A DNA stretch of 64,000 bases from Chryseobacterium indicum (GTDB lineage: Bacteria; Bacteroidota; Bacteroidia; Flavobacteriales; Weeksellaceae): the NCBI RefSeq assembly GCF_021504595.1, contig NZ_JACSGT010000001.1, positions 434,001 through 498,000 of the forward strand, written 5' to 3'. This document shows positions 18,401-26,946 of this stretch, one piece after another. The notes below the pieces were generated by a model. It searched no databases, was not told the DNA's origin, and saw nothing but the letters and a program-made list of their open reading frames with translations. The translations under genes and the position numbers were made by a program. How positions within the stretch are numbered: position 1 is the first letter of the stretch; each line of letters begins with the position of its first letter.

Positions 18401-18470
18401 GCCCGAAAACCGCTCCCTGAAGAAAGAATGCGGCGACAACAGAACTTTTTAACAGGTAGTTGTTAATCAT
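15429..18470 (-). CDS. choice-of-anchor I family protein with T9SS sorting domain
   Basis: A 1013-residue secreted protein. Signal peptide about 1-23. An N-terminal beta-sandwich follows (about 25-195). Next is a bacterial Ig-like domain (about 205-318, PPTVTYLPSNNTNNALT). Then a Calx-beta-like domain (about 320-430, VSENAGTLAFKINVTNP). A propeller-like region covers about 440-925, with VTANEGEPNDAYTVDPEGTI, TANEGDEKDLSGF and GPEPEGVALGNINGQ, the blocks of the choice-of-anchor I/alkaline-phosphatase-like family. The last ~75 residues (FNVFPNPVTKGNILYFN ... STGVYLIKTSEGHLKRVIVK) form the type A sorting domain read by the type IX secretion system. It is a surface or extracellular protein; the enzymatic role is unproven. 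Confidence 0.88.
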   Translation of the reverse strand: MINNYLLKSSVVAAFFLQGAVFGQTSLIHYWNFNNNASAASITTPTSTLVGGSMTAVINGTTDVDFANGTGQNFNIDNFNARNGDVSGTHLRYNFPINGNLQFNLPTTGYNNVVVKFTTRRSGSGAGTQTWKYSVDGTNFVTFQTVSPLDANPQLITLDFSTISGAANNPNFKLKVEFSQGSGGTVGNNRFDNFTVDATPINATDTTPPTVTYLPSNNTNNALTTVNPTISFNESVRLTDNSAINDSNAQMLVDFRLGNASGSQVPFTTTFSSNKITVIPTVALIPNQTYYLALKPNMVEDTSDNAVTAVTSTTFTTAGTSISLDKNFIKVSENAGTLAFKINVTNPSNSTVNLVVKPAPFSTANSSDFTLTNQTINLTPSTTSYTVNIPIIDDSLEEQQAEYFVVSLENPVGATISGDSNATVYIVDNDKPAPVPTHQISLNYIGSFDPSGTNTSSTEIVVHDPATQRLFTISSITDVFDIINFSNPTSPTVVNTINMAPYGGITSIAVKNGIIAAASPNTNPQLNGSVVFFDINGNFLKQVTVGALPDMITFSPDGTKVMTANEGEPNDAYTVDPEGTISIIDISGGIANLTQSNVTTLNFNAFDSQVSALAATGVRKVRTNNTLSQDLEPEYITISSDSQKAWVALQENNAVAEVNLVTKTITGIWGLGKKDMSVPGNGFDASDNNGEILIANWPVKAYFTPDGIQNYKVGGTNYIVTANEGDEKDLSGFSERTTVGANDYNLDPAIFPQSSVLKASYNLGRFRVSNATGNTDGDTDFEEIAALGARSFSIFNADTKQIVYDSGDRFERYIAANYPLIFNADNESNTVKIRSRAKGPEPEGVALGNINGQTYAFITLERTGGVMVYNITDPNNPAFTDYKHSRMTSAYGGDNGPEGLIYIAPENTTTGKGYVIVANEISGTLSMYEIANAPTLATGEVKSEKATFNVFPNPVTKGNILYFNRAQGYELYDMSGKQIGKEKNALTIDTSMLSTGVYLIKTSEGHLKRVIVK

Positions 18471-18660
18471 TTTTTACTTACATTAAATTTATGCAAAAAT
18501 GAACGTTCTACTTTGCAAAGATTTTAAGCAAATTTTAAAAAATGATTAATAAATAACAGGTAAGAATAAATTTAAGTTAATAATAAAAATAATAGCCATG
18601 AAATACAGAAATCGATTTCAGTTGAAACGATTTTAGAACGGATGATTCCCAAAAATATTT

Positions 18661-18813
18661 TTATTTTGAGACCTGACCGGAAAAACGCAGATTTTTACCT
18701 GTGAATTTATTTCCTTCCATGGGATGCTTCTGCATATAAAAAAATCCTGAAATTGCCGTCAGAACCAATAAAATAAAAGCTACCAGAAAAATTCTTTTTA
18801 ACATTTCCTTCAT
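18661..18813 (-). CDS. small single-span membrane protein (50 aa)
   Basis: The ATG at 18813 shares the ATGA overlap with the stop codon of the upstream SDR-type gene, so translation is probably coupled. The 50 residues start MKEMLKRIFLVAFILLVLTA: a basic N-terminus and one transmembrane helix (about 8-26). A short polar tail ends RFSGQVSK. An internal ATG at 18804 is possible. Its length and overlap make it easy to miss. I do not recognise a family. Evidence for reality is the overlap, the clean signal-anchor composition and the lack of anything else in this 190-bp gap. Confidence 0.6.
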   Translation of the reverse strand: MKEMLKRIFLVAFILLVLTAISGFFYMQKHPMEGNKFTGKNLRFSGQVSK

Positions 18814-19463
18814 ATCGCCAGATTTTTAATGTCCTTAATTTCTAATGTTGAAGTCGGATACCCTTTTAGTACAGCATTAATCATTGCGATACCCACTTCT
18901 TGTAAAGTTAATGATTTTGATGGTAATAAAACAGGAAAAATCCAAATTAAAGGTTTAAAAAACCATTTTACATTTTCCTGACCTTCAATGGGTTTCATGA
19001 ATCCCGGTCGAAAATTATATGCTGCCCTGAATCCAAGCTTTCTGAGTGTATTTTCTGTTCTGCCTTTAACTCTTGCCCACATTATTTTCCCGCTTTCCGT
19101 TTTGTCGGTACGCGCTCCGGAAACATAGTTGAACACCATATCCGGATTCTGATGAAGTACTGCTTTTGCAAAATGCAGCGTCGTATCATACGTAATTTTT
19201 GTATATTCTTCCTCGCTCATTCCTACACTGCTGATTCCTGCGCAGAAAAATACGGCATCATATCCTTTGAAATTTTCATCATTCAGATCTATCTTTAAAA
19301 AATCTAAAACAATATATTCTTTTAATTTGGCGTGTTTTTTACCCGACGGTTTTCGGCTTACACTGAGAATTTCAGAAATGTTCGGATTCTCTAGACATTC
19401 CATTAAAACGCCTTCACCCACCATTCCTGTTGCTCCCGTGAGAATTATTTTTATTGAATTCAT
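18810..19463 (-). CDS. NAD(P)-binding atypical SDR (epimerase-like) protein
   Basis: A 217-residue Rossmann-fold protein beginning IKIILTGATGMVGEGVLMEC, with the GxxGxxG dinucleotide motif at its start. YDAVFFCAGISSVGMSEEEY is the second strand, and YVSGARTDKTESGKIMWARVKGRTE carries an SGA...K block in place of a YxxxK site. It resembles the HTATIP2/YbjT-like atypical SDR group: nucleotide-binding, with uncertain catalysis. The stop codon overlaps the start of the small membrane gene at 18813. Confidence 0.8.
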   Translation of the reverse strand: MNSIKIILTGATGMVGEGVLMECLENPNISEILSVSRKPSGKKHAKLKEYIVLDFLKIDLNDENFKGYDAVFFCAGISSVGMSEEEYTKITYDTTLHFAKAVLHQNPDMVFNYVSGARTDKTESGKIMWARVKGRTENTLRKLGFRAAYNFRPGFMKPIEGQENVKWFFKPLIWIFPVLLPSKSLTLQEVGIAMINAVLKGYPTSTLEIKDIKNLAI

Positions 19464-19594
19464 TTCTTTACTGTTATTACTGTTGTTGACGTTTTCAGTA
19501 ATGCTTTTACTTTGTGTGGTATCAAAAATTATACAATTTTTTTTAGTTTTTTGAAATTTGGGTATTATTTAACCTAGTTGATAAGGGTTTCAGA

Positions 19595-19625
19595 GTTTCG
19601 GCGGCTGCGAAGCAGCCGCCGAAAC
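19595..19625. terminator. 14-bp perfect GC-rich hairpin
   Basis: GTTTCGGCGGCTGC, loop GAA, GCAGCCGCCGAAAC. It shares its outer nine bases with the hairpin at 26900-26930. A second, ordinary terminator for ppx lies at 19664-19695, so this one may be a backup or a dispersed palindromic element. Confidence 0.65.
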
Positions 19626-19663
19626 CTTCAAATCAAGCAAAAAACTTTTGAAACCATAAATAA

Positions 19664-19695
19664 AAAAGCCGATCAGTTCAATCTGGTCGGCTTTT
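19664..19695 (-). terminator. terminator of ppk1-ppx
   Basis: 13-bp stem AAAAGCCGATCAG/CTGGTCGGCTTTT with one G-U pair and a 6-nt loop; read leftward it ends in a run of T. It sits 24 bp after the ppx stop. Confidence 0.85.
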
Positions 19696-19718
19696 AAATT
19701 TTCTATACTATAATATAT

Positions 19719-20603
19719 TTACTTCTTATCCTGCAATTTGCTGTAAATATTGTGAATTAGACCATCTGCAACAGAAATTTTAGGTACAAAAATCCTGTTG
19801 ATTTCCGACCATGACATCACATTGTTGAAGATCTGTAACGCGTGAACCAGAACGTCGGCTCTGTCTTCGCGAAGATTATATTTTGTCATTCTTTCATCAA
19901 CGGTAAGATCATCAAACTCTTTATATACCTTTTTAAGATGAGAAAGAGACATCGGTTTGCCATCTTTCGTTTTGCTCATGGAAAAAACTTTGTTGATGTT
20001 TCCTCCTGACCCGATGGCAACAATCGGCTTTTTGCTGTTGATATTTTTTCGGATTTCTTCCTTCATATCTTTCCAGTTGTCGGGCGTTACCAGATTGTTT
20101 AGCAAACGTATGGTTCCGATATTAAAAGACTTTTCGTACTTCATTTTTCCGTTTTCGTAGAAAGTAAGCTCTGTAGAACCTCCGCCGACATCAATATACA
20201 AATAGGCAAATTCTTTATCCAGTCCTTCGGCAACATGATTTTCAAAAACCAGAGTTGCTTCTTCGTCTCCGGAAATGATTTCAATATTGATTCCTGAAGT
20301 TCTTTTCACCTCTTCAATAATTTTCTGTCCGTTGGCTGCGTCACGCATGGCACTTGTAGCACAGGCTCTGTAATGTTCCACCTTATAGATTTTCATCAGA
20401 TCGCTGAAAATCTTCATCGAGTCGATTACCATTTTTTCTCTTTCCTCTCCGATCTTTCCTAAGCTAAAGACATCCATTCCCAGTCTCAGAGGAATTCTCA
20501 AAAGATTCAGCTTAATAAATTCGGGCTGTTTATTGTTTATTTTTACTTCATTAATCAAAAGTCGGGCGGCATTACTTCCTATATCTATGGCTGCGATCTT
20601 CAT
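19719..20603 (-). CDS. ppx: exopolyphosphatase, Ppx/GppA family
   Basis: A 294-residue ASKHA-fold phosphatase. MKIAAIDIGSNAARLLINEV is the phosphate-1 loop, and YLYIDVGGGSTELTFYENGK the phosphate-2 loop. AIGSGGNINKVFSMSK lies further along. It lacks the C-terminal HD-like part of long E. coli Ppx, which fits the short Bacteroidota form. It releases phosphate from polyphosphate or converts pppGpp to ppGpp. Its start overlaps the ppk1 stop by 4 bp (ATGA), so synthesis and breakdown of polyphosphate are coupled in one operon. Confidence 0.92.
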   Translation of the reverse strand: MKIAAIDIGSNAARLLINEVKINNKQPEFIKLNLLRIPLRLGMDVFSLGKIGEEREKMVIDSMKIFSDLMKIYKVEHYRACATSAMRDAANGQKIIEEVKRTSGINIEIISGDEEATLVFENHVAEGLDKEFAYLYIDVGGGSTELTFYENGKMKYEKSFNIGTIRLLNNLVTPDNWKDMKEEIRKNINSKKPIVAIGSGGNINKVFSMSKTKDGKPMSLSHLKKVYKEFDDLTVDERMTKYNLREDRADVLVHALQIFNNVMSWSEINRIFVPKISVADGLIHNIYSKLQDKK

Positions 20604-22672
20604 TTTTTATTCGTTTTGGCTTTTAAATATCGATAGGTTTCAATCTGAGAACGGCACTCTTCCTTATCGTTATCAATATATTCGTTGCTCAGTTTTTTGT
20701 CTAAAATACGGGCTTTTACATTATCTTTCAACTGTATGTCGAGAATATCCTTCAATTCTTTCTTTAAATTTTTATCGGTAATTTTTGCAGCGGCTTCAAT
20801 TCTGTAATCCAGATTCCTCGTCATCCAGTCCGCGGAAGAAATATACATATCTTCGGCTCCTTTATTGTAAAAATACATCACTCTGGCGTGTTCCAGATAT
20901 TCGTCTACAATGCTGATTGCCTTTATTTTTTCTTTAAACTCTTTTTGGTTCACCGCACAGTAAATTCCTCTTACAATCATTCTGATGACAACTCCGGCTT
21001 GTGCCGCTTCATATAACTTTTCAATCAGAAAGCGGTCGCTTACAGAATTGGCTTTAACGATCATTTCTGCGTGTCTTCCCGCTTTGGCTTCTTCAATTTC
21101 CTTATCAATATGATGTAGAATCTTTTCACGCATGAACTGCGGACAGACAAGTAAACTCTTACAGGTTTTAAGAACAGGCAGATAATCTTCCTTCGGTTTT
21201 TTCAGAACATTGAATACCTTATTAATATCTGCCATTATTCCGCGGTCTGAAGTCATTAGCAGATGATCTCCATAGATTCTGGCGGTTTTCTCATTGAAAT
21301 TTCCGGTACTTACAAAACCGTACTGGATGGTTTTGTTGTGAGACCTTTTTTTGATGACGCATAATTTGGCATGAACTTTCTTGTTCGGAAGACCTATCAA
21401 TACGGTAATTCCTTCCGGTTCCAGCATTTCCTTCCACTCCAGATTAGATTCTTCATCAAATCTTGCCTGAAGCTCAAGCATTACCGTCACTTCTTTACCA
21501 TTTCTTGCCGCATAAATTAAAGCATTGATGATTTTCGAACTGCTCGCTAAACGATAGGCTGTGATCTGGATGGATTTTACATCAGGATCCATTGCCGCTT
21601 CACGAAGAAGATCAATTACAGGATTGTATTTGTGATAAGGGAAGGTAAGAAGAACATCATGTTTCAGAATAACATCCGTTACTCTTTCCGTGTTTTCAAA
21701 AGCGGGGTGGGTGAAAGAAGTTCTTTCAACAGGCTTTTCATACCTCTCAAAAACATCCGGAAAATCCATGAAATGTTTAAAATTATGAATTTTTCCTCCG
21801 GGAATGATGCTGTCTTTTTTCGTCAGGTTTAATTTTCGGATCAGCATCTCAAGAAGAGCCTTGTCCATATCTTTATCGAAAACAAAACGGGTAGGCTTTC
21901 CTTTCCTTCTGTTTTTTAAGCCTTTTTCTATCTTTTCGGCAAAATTGGTACGGATGTCATTATCAAGTTCCAGTTCGGCATCTTTGGTTACTTTAAAAGC
22001 ATTGGCAGCAAATTCATCATATCCGAAATAGGAGAAAATATGGGGCAAATTAAAGGTAATTACATCTTCCAGAAGCATTACATTTTTCTCTTCCACATCC
22101 TCGGAAGGAAGCAGAACAAATCTTCCTACAAATCTTGAAGGAATTTCAATAATGGCATAATTGCTGGAATATTGCCAATCTTTTTTCCTCATCGCGACAC
22201 CCAGATAAAGACTTTTGTCCCGCATGTAAGGCATAGGTGTATTTTCATGAAGCAGAATAGGAATAACGTTGGATTCTACTACTTCATCAAAATATTTTCT
22301 TACAAACTCTTTCTGATTGGAAGATAAATTTTTGGCTGTTTTAATGTAAACATGATGTTCCGCCATTTCAGCAAGAATTTTCTTCCACGTTTTATCAAAA
22401 TTCTGCTGCTGTCGCATCACAATATCATTGATCTTCTGGAGAATTTTGGAAGGCGGCTGATAAAAAGATTCTGCAATAACTTTTTCTTTAAAATCCATGG
22501 CGCGCTTTAAACCTGCAACCCGCACACGGAAAAATTCGTCTAAATTGTTGGAGAAAATTCCTAAAAAACGGATTCTTAAATGTAAAGGGACTTTTTCGTC
22601 CATGGCTTCCTGTAAAACCCTCTCGTTGAAGGCAAGCCACGTAATATCTCTCGGATTGAAATGTAACGACAT
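20600..22672 (-). CDS. ppk1: polyphosphate kinase 1
   Basis: A 690-residue protein matching full-length PPK1. The N-domain begins FNPRDITWLAFNERVLQEA, followed by NNLDEFFRVRVAGL. The catalytic C-terminal domains resemble phospholipase D. The phosphorylated His is in LPNKKVHAKLCVIKKRSHN and the second conserved His in DEYLEHARVMYF. SSADWMTRNLDYRIE is the conserved C-terminal block. It makes polyphosphate from ATP reversibly. A TATTTTTG box on the minus strand at 22692-22699 may be its -7 element. Confidence 0.96.
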   Translation of the reverse strand: MSLHFNPRDITWLAFNERVLQEAMDEKVPLHLRIRFLGIFSNNLDEFFRVRVAGLKRAMDFKEKVIAESFYQPPSKILQKINDIVMRQQQNFDKTWKKILAEMAEHHVYIKTAKNLSSNQKEFVRKYFDEVVESNVIPILLHENTPMPYMRDKSLYLGVAMRKKDWQYSSNYAIIEIPSRFVGRFVLLPSEDVEEKNVMLLEDVITFNLPHIFSYFGYDEFAANAFKVTKDAELELDNDIRTNFAEKIEKGLKNRRKGKPTRFVFDKDMDKALLEMLIRKLNLTKKDSIIPGGKIHNFKHFMDFPDVFERYEKPVERTSFTHPAFENTERVTDVILKHDVLLTFPYHKYNPVIDLLREAAMDPDVKSIQITAYRLASSSKIINALIYAARNGKEVTVMLELQARFDEESNLEWKEMLEPEGITVLIGLPNKKVHAKLCVIKKRSHNKTIQYGFVSTGNFNEKTARIYGDHLLMTSDRGIMADINKVFNVLKKPKEDYLPVLKTCKSLLVCPQFMREKILHHIDKEIEEAKAGRHAEMIVKANSVSDRFLIEKLYEAAQAGVVIRMIVRGIYCAVNQKEFKEKIKAISIVDEYLEHARVMYFYNKGAEDMYISSADWMTRNLDYRIEAAAKITDKNLKKELKDILDIQLKDNVKARILDKKLSNEYIDNDKEECRSQIETYRYLKAKTNKK

Positions 22673-23106
22673 TCTCTAGTGTATAATTTATCAAAAATAA
22701 TAATTCGTGGTATCTCTGAAAACCTTTTTGCGTTAAGCTTTAATTAAATTTTTGGAGCGAAAAAGATTCTGAAACCGGATGATTTTTGTAATCCATTAAA
22801 GTTATTAAAACTATCTGGAAAATTATAATTCTGACTGATATTTTTATTTTAAAGTCGTGAAGTGACAAAATTGATACGGTTTAATAACTAATAGTTGGTT
22901 TTGTGACAAAAATTCAATTCAGATAAAAAGTAAAGTTTAGGTTTATTTTAAAACGTATTTCTAAAATTTTCAAGCTGAAAAATAAAATTATTTTTTCCTG
23001 TTTTAGATTGTTTCTGTCAATTTGTCACAAAATTTTGAATGGTATAAATATTGAGAAATACTGAATGTAAATTAAAATTAAAAATTAGAAAAAATATAAA
23101 AATATT
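22673..23106. promoter_or_regulatory. divergent ppk1/dnaK regulatory region with GTGACAAA boxes
   Basis: No gene in these 434 bp. Three related boxes occur: AGTGACAAAA at 22861-22870, TTGTGACAAA at 22901-22910 and the reverse form TTTGTCACAAAA at 23021-23032. The last two contain an inverted TTTGTnACAAA core and sit upstream of dnaK. No CIRCE element was seen. A repressor or activator site is inference from the repetition. Confidence 0.45.
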
Positions 23107-24999
23107 ATGAGTAAAATAATTGGAATTGACTTAGGAACAACCAACTCTTGTGTTGCTGTAATGGAGGGTAAAGACCCTGTTGTTATTCCTAACGCAGAAG
23201 GTAAAAGAACAACGCCGTCTATCGTTGCGTTCACAGAAGATGGTGAAAGAAAAGTAGGAGATCCTGCAAAAAGACAGGCGGTAACGAATCCAAAGAAAAC
23301 AGTATATTCAATTAAAAGATTCATCGGAACTCACTTTAAAGAAGATGCGAAAGAAATTTCAAGAGTGCCTTATGAAGTGGTTTCCGGACCAAATGATACC
23401 GTAAAAGTAAAAATCGACGACAGAGAATATACTCCACAGGAAATTTCTGCAATGACGCTTCAGAAAATGAAGAAAACTGCTGAAGATTATCTTGGACAGG
23501 AAGTAACAAGAGCGGTAATTACGGTTCCTGCATACTTCAACGACGCGCAGAGACAGGCTACGAAAGAAGCGGGTGAAATCGCAGGTCTTAAAGTAGAAAG
23601 AATCATCAACGAGCCTACTGCTGCTGCATTAGCTTACGGTTTAGATAAAAACCACAAAGACCAGAAAATCGCGGTATACGATTTAGGAGGTGGTACTTTC
23701 GATATCTCTATCCTTGATTTAGGAGATGGTGTATTCGAAGTATTGTCTACAAACGGAGATACGCATTTAGGAGGTGATGATTTTGATGATGTAATCATCA
23801 ACTGGATGGCAGATGAATTCAAATCTGAAGAAGGAGTTGACTTAAAGTCTGATGCAATCGCATTACAAAGATTGAAAGAAGCGGCTGAAAAAGCAAAAAT
23901 CGAATTGTCTTCTTCTCCGCAGACTGAAATCAACCTTCCATATATCACAGCTACTGCTACTGGTCCTAAACACTTAGTGAAGACTTTAACGAAAGCTAAA
24001 TTTGAGCAGTTATCTGCAGATTTGGTAAGAAGATCTATGGAGCCGGTTGCTAAAGCCTTGAAAGATGCAGGTTTATCTACTTCAGATATCGACGAGGTAA
24101 TCTTGGTAGGAGGTTCTACAAGAATCCCGATCATTCAGGAAGAAGTGGAAAAATTCTTTGGTAAAAAACCATCTAAAGGAGTTAACCCGGATGAGGTTGT
24201 AGCGATTGGTGCAGCGATTCAGGGAGGTGTATTAACCGGAGACGTAAAAGACGTTCTTTTATTAGACGTTACGCCACTTTCTTTAGGTATCGAAACAATG
24301 GGTTCTGTTTTCACTAAATTAATTGAAGCGAACACTACGATCCCAACTAAAAAATCTGAGGTATTCTCTACAGCTTCTGATAACCAGCCGGCTGTAAGCA
24401 TCAGAGTAGGACAGGGAGAAAGACCAATGTTCAACGATAACAAAGAAATCGGTAGATTCGACCTTACAGATATTCCACCTGCGCCAAGAGGAGTTCCTCA
24501 AATCGAAGTAACATTCGATATTGATGCAAACGGTATCTTAAGTGTTTCTGCTAAAGATAAAGGAACAGGTAAAGAGCAGTCTATTAAAATTCAGGCTTCT
24601 TCAGGTCTTTCTGACGAAGAAATTGAAAGAATGAAGAAAGAAGCTCAGGAAAATGCTTCTGCCGATGCTAAGAAAAAAGAAGAAGTTGAAATTTTCAACA
24701 AAGCAGACGGATTAATTTTCCAGACTGAAAAGCAATTGAAAGAGTTTGGTGAGAAATTATCTGCTGATAAAAAAGCAGCTATTGAAGCCGCTCACGGAGA
24801 ACTGAAAACGGCTTTCGAAGCTAAAAATGCAGACGATGTAAAAGCTAAAACAGAAGCTTTAGATGCAGCTTGGATGGCAGCTTCAGAAGAATTGTACGCA
24901 GCAGGACAACAGCCGGGAGCTGATGCAGGAGCACAGAACGCAGGAAATGCAGGAGGTGCAGAAGATGTACAGGATGCAGACTTTGAAGAAGTGAAATAA
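23107..24999 (+). CDS. dnaK: molecular chaperone DnaK (Hsp70)
   Basis: A 630-residue Hsp70. [20 protein letters not shown] is the phosphate-1 loop, [20 protein letters not shown] follows, [20 protein letters not shown] is the phosphate-2 loop, and [20 protein letters not shown] is the adenosine loop. The substrate domain follows [15 protein letters not shown], and the lid ends in a Gly/Ala/Gln-rich tail and DADFEEVK. It folds and protects proteins in the cytoplasm with DnaJ and GrpE, neither of which is encoded in this window. Monocistronic, with a strong terminator. Confidence 0.98.
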   Translation: MSKIIGIDLGTTNSCVAVMEGKDPVVIPNAEGKRTTPSIVAFTEDGERKVGDPAKRQAVTNPKKTVYSIKRFIGTHFKEDAKEISRVPYEVVSGPNDTVKVKIDDREYTPQEISAMTLQKMKKTAEDYLGQEVTRAVITVPAYFNDAQRQATKEAGEIAGLKVERIINEPTAAALAYGLDKNHKDQKIAVYDLGGGTFDISILDLGDGVFEVLSTNGDTHLGGDDFDDVIINWMADEFKSEEGVDLKSDAIALQRLKEAAEKAKIELSSSPQTEINLPYITATATGPKHLVKTLTKAKFEQLSADLVRRSMEPVAKALKDAGLSTSDIDEVILVGGSTRIPIIQEEVEKFFGKKPSKGVNPDEVVAIGAAIQGGVLTGDVKDVLLLDVTPLSLGIETMGSVFTKLIEANTTIPTKKSEVFSTASDNQPAVSIRVGQGERPMFNDNKEIGRFDLTDIPPAPRGVPQIEVTFDIDANGILSVSAKDKGTGKEQSIKIQASSGLSDEEIERMKKEAQENASADAKKKEEVEIFNKADGLIFQTEKQLKEFGEKLSADKKAAIEAAHGELKTAFEAKNADDVKAKTEALDAAWMAASEELYAAGQQPGADAGAQNAGNAGGAEDVQDADFEEVK

Positions 25000-25025
25000 G
25001 ACTTAATAAGTCAGATAATATAGAA

Positions 25026-25055
25026 AATCCCCGAGCGAAAGCTCGGGGATTTTTG
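25026..25055. terminator. bidirectional terminator after dnaK
   Basis: Perfect 11-bp stem AATCCCCGAGC/GCTCGGGGATT with a GAAA tetraloop and TTTT on the dnaK side. It also serves the convergent gene ending at 25067. Confidence 0.9.
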
Positions 25056-25066
25056 CTTTCCGGAAA

Positions 25067-25624
25067 TTATTTTCCGGAATCATATTTTTTAATTTCATTT
25101 AAAAAATATTCTACGCTTTTTATTTCCAAGGTTTTATAACCTTCATCATTAATGCTTTTTAATTGAGCTTTAGTAAAATTATCTGTTTTTTCTTTTAAAA
25201 TAGAATCTCTAATGGTAATGATCTCTTTTGCGGAATAAATTTCACCTTTGAAATAAAATTTAATATCATTTCTTTCTCCAACACAGCCATCTATATATTT
25301 CATGAATAAAGGATTGTCATGATAATATTGATAGATCTCAAGAAATCTCTTATCATTTCTTTTAAAAAGTTCTTTTCCGGAATATAATCGTAAAGAATTG
25401 CTTCCGTTTTTTGCCAGATAAAAAAGCTCATCATTGGTAGCAATTTTTGCTAATTTTCTGAAATCATCATACAGTTTACTTCTTTCACCACCTATTCCGA
25501 TGTGTGAAGATTCTGCATACTGTATTGTATCAAAAGGCTTGGCTAACATTTTTACTTTTTCAGAAATCTGCGCTTCACAAAAGATAACTGTAAAAAGTAA
25601 AAGTGGAAACATTCTTAGCTTCAT
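25067..25624 (-). CDS. secreted protein of unknown function, paralogue 1
   Basis: Start at the ATG 25624 gives a clear signal peptide (MKLRMFPLLLFTVIFCEAQ); the frame continues only 7 codons upstream. The 185-residue product is helical and contains ATNDELFYLAKNGSNSLRLY and then NDKRFLEIYQYYHDNP. Both blocks are shared, with the same spacing, by the next gene upstream on the same strand (25680-26309). The repeated helices around GS-x-x-x-R-Y and D-K-R suggest a HEAT-like solenoid. I do not recognise a named family. Probably periplasmic. Confidence 0.7.
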   Translation of the reverse strand: MKLRMFPLLLFTVIFCEAQISEKVKMLAKPFDTIQYAESSHIGIGGERSKLYDDFRKLAKIATNDELFYLAKNGSNSLRLYSGKELFKRNDKRFLEIYQYYHDNPLFMKYIDGCVGERNDIKFYFKGEIYSAKEIITIRDSILKEKTDNFTKAQLKSINDEGYKTLEIKSVEYFLNEIKKYDSGK

Positions 25625-25679
25625 GGTAAAATAATAGAAATTCAAAAACTAAGTTATTTGTTAACGGGTATTTTTTGTT

Positions 25680-26309
25680 TTAATAATTATTTGGAGATTG
25701 AAGTTTACCATCTTTCCAATTCTCATTAATTATTTTATATATTTCTAATCTCTCTGGAATATAAGTTTCATCAATTATTTCAAACTCATCAAGACAATCT
25801 TTAAAAAAATTAATATCTAATTTTTCATAGTAATTAATTTCTTCTTTTGTATAAAAATCTTTGGATTGATTACTTTTTTCCGATATTATTTTATACTCCT
25901 CGTAGTTTCTTAATTCAGCAAGGATATTTCCCCTTATACTTAGTGCCATATCTTGTTGGGCAATTATGCAGCTCATTTTTATTTCATATTGCATAGGAAA
26001 TTTAGAATAATATTTGTACAAATCTATAATTCTTTTATCCTTTTTGTAGAGTAAACTAAAAGCTGCATTATAACGAATAAATGTACTTCCATTTAGAGCA
26101 AGATAAAAAAGTTCATCATTTGTAGCTGTTTTAGATACTTCAGAATATAAAGTGTAAAGTTCTTCGTAGCCTTTATTATCATAAGTTTTAAGTATTATAT
26201 TAAAAAATTTTTTGTCAATAATTTCAACTCTATCTTTTAGTTTTTTGGAAATCTGAGCATTCGTTATAAATGAAATAGTAAGAAATATGCAAATAAGTCT
26301 GAGTTTCAT
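25680..26309 (-). CDS. secreted protein of unknown function, paralogue 2
   Basis: A 209-residue protein with a signal peptide (MKLRLICIFLTISFITNAQ). It is a diverged tandem copy of the preceding entry: both begin MKLR, mature at AQIS, and share TATNDELFYLALNGS, then a DKR-x-x-x-x-Y-x-YY block and a Cys-Ile region (the MSCIIAQQDM segment here). Local AT content is higher than in the neighbour. The pair is separated by 55 bp and is probably one transcription unit. Function unknown. Confidence 0.7.
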   Translation of the reverse strand: MKLRLICIFLTISFITNAQISKKLKDRVEIIDKKFFNIILKTYDNKGYEELYTLYSEVSKTATNDELFYLALNGSTFIRYNAAFSLLYKKDKRIIDLYKYYSKFPMQYEIKMSCIIAQQDMALSIRGNILAELRNYEEYKIISEKSNQSKDFYTKEEINYYEKLDINFFKDCLDEFEIIDETYIPERLEIYKIINENWKDGKLQSPNNY

Positions 26310-26380
26310 GAAATAGTTTTTAAAAGTGTTAGTATAACAACAAAAAAATATTTAGATTAGTATTTAAAATCAGATCCAAA

Positions 26381-26896
26381 ATGAAAATTTCTAAAACCCT
26401 TCTATTTTTAGGCTTGTTATTATTTCAGTTACATTTTGCTCAGGAAAAAGCGGATGTTGTTTTAAACAAAGCGCTGAGCGAAGCTAAATCTAAAAATAAA
26501 AATGTATTGCTGATGTTTCACGCTTCGTGGTGCAAATGGTGTCACGTCATGGAAAAGAACATGAATTTACCGGAAACAAAGCCGATTTTTGATAAAAAAT
26601 TTGTTACCGCTTATGTAGATGTTCAGGAAATGGGCGAAAAGAAAAAACTTGAAAATCCCGGTGGAGAAGCATTGATGGAAAAGTACAAAGGCAAAGAAGC
26701 CGGACTTCCGTTCTGGCTCGTCCTGAATCCGAAAGGGGAGGTTCTTGCAGATTCTTTCAATGATAAAAACGAAAATCTGGGATGTCCGTCAACGGCTGAA
26801 GAAGTAGATACTTTTGTTGCCAAACTTAAAAAATCTTCAAAAATGAACGACAAAGAACTTCAGACAGTCAAACAGACTTTTTTAAACAAGAATTAA
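26381..26896 (+). CDS. periplasmic thioredoxin-like protein
   Basis: A 171-residue protein. Signal peptide about 1-20, then a thioredoxin-like fold with the redox motif CKWC (Cys51-Cys54) in MFHASWCKWCHVMEKN. A cis-Pro region follows in AGLPFWLVLNPKGEV. The sequence around the motif resembles DsbD C-terminal/DUF255-like proteins. It would act in the periplasm as a disulfide reductase or isomerase. An extra Cys is present in NLGCPSTAEE. Monocistronic, convergent with the cassette genes, with a bidirectional hairpin between. Confidence 0.85.
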   Translation: MKISKTLLFLGLLLFQLHFAQEKADVVLNKALSEAKSKNKNVLLMFHASWCKWCHVMEKNMNLPETKPIFDKKFVTAYVDVQEMGEKKKLENPGGEALMEKYKGKEAGLPFWLVLNPKGEVLADSFNDKNENLGCPSTAEEVDTFVAKLKKSSKMNDKELQTVKQTFLNKN

Positions 26897-26899
26897 AAA

Positions 26900-26930
26900 G
26901 TTTCGGCGAAGCCAAAGGCTTCGCCGAAAC
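26900..26930. terminator. bidirectional 14-bp perfect hairpin
   Basis: GTTTCGGCGAAGCC, loop AAA, GGCTTCGCCGAAAC, between two convergent genes. The outer bases GTTTCGGCG match the hairpin at 19595. Confidence 0.85.
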
Positions 26931-26946
26931 TATATTTAAAGATAAT

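Noticed and set aside
23107-24999. dnaK-dnaJ-grpE operon
   Set aside because: Only dnaK is present; the convergent next genes are unrelated and a strong terminator follows.
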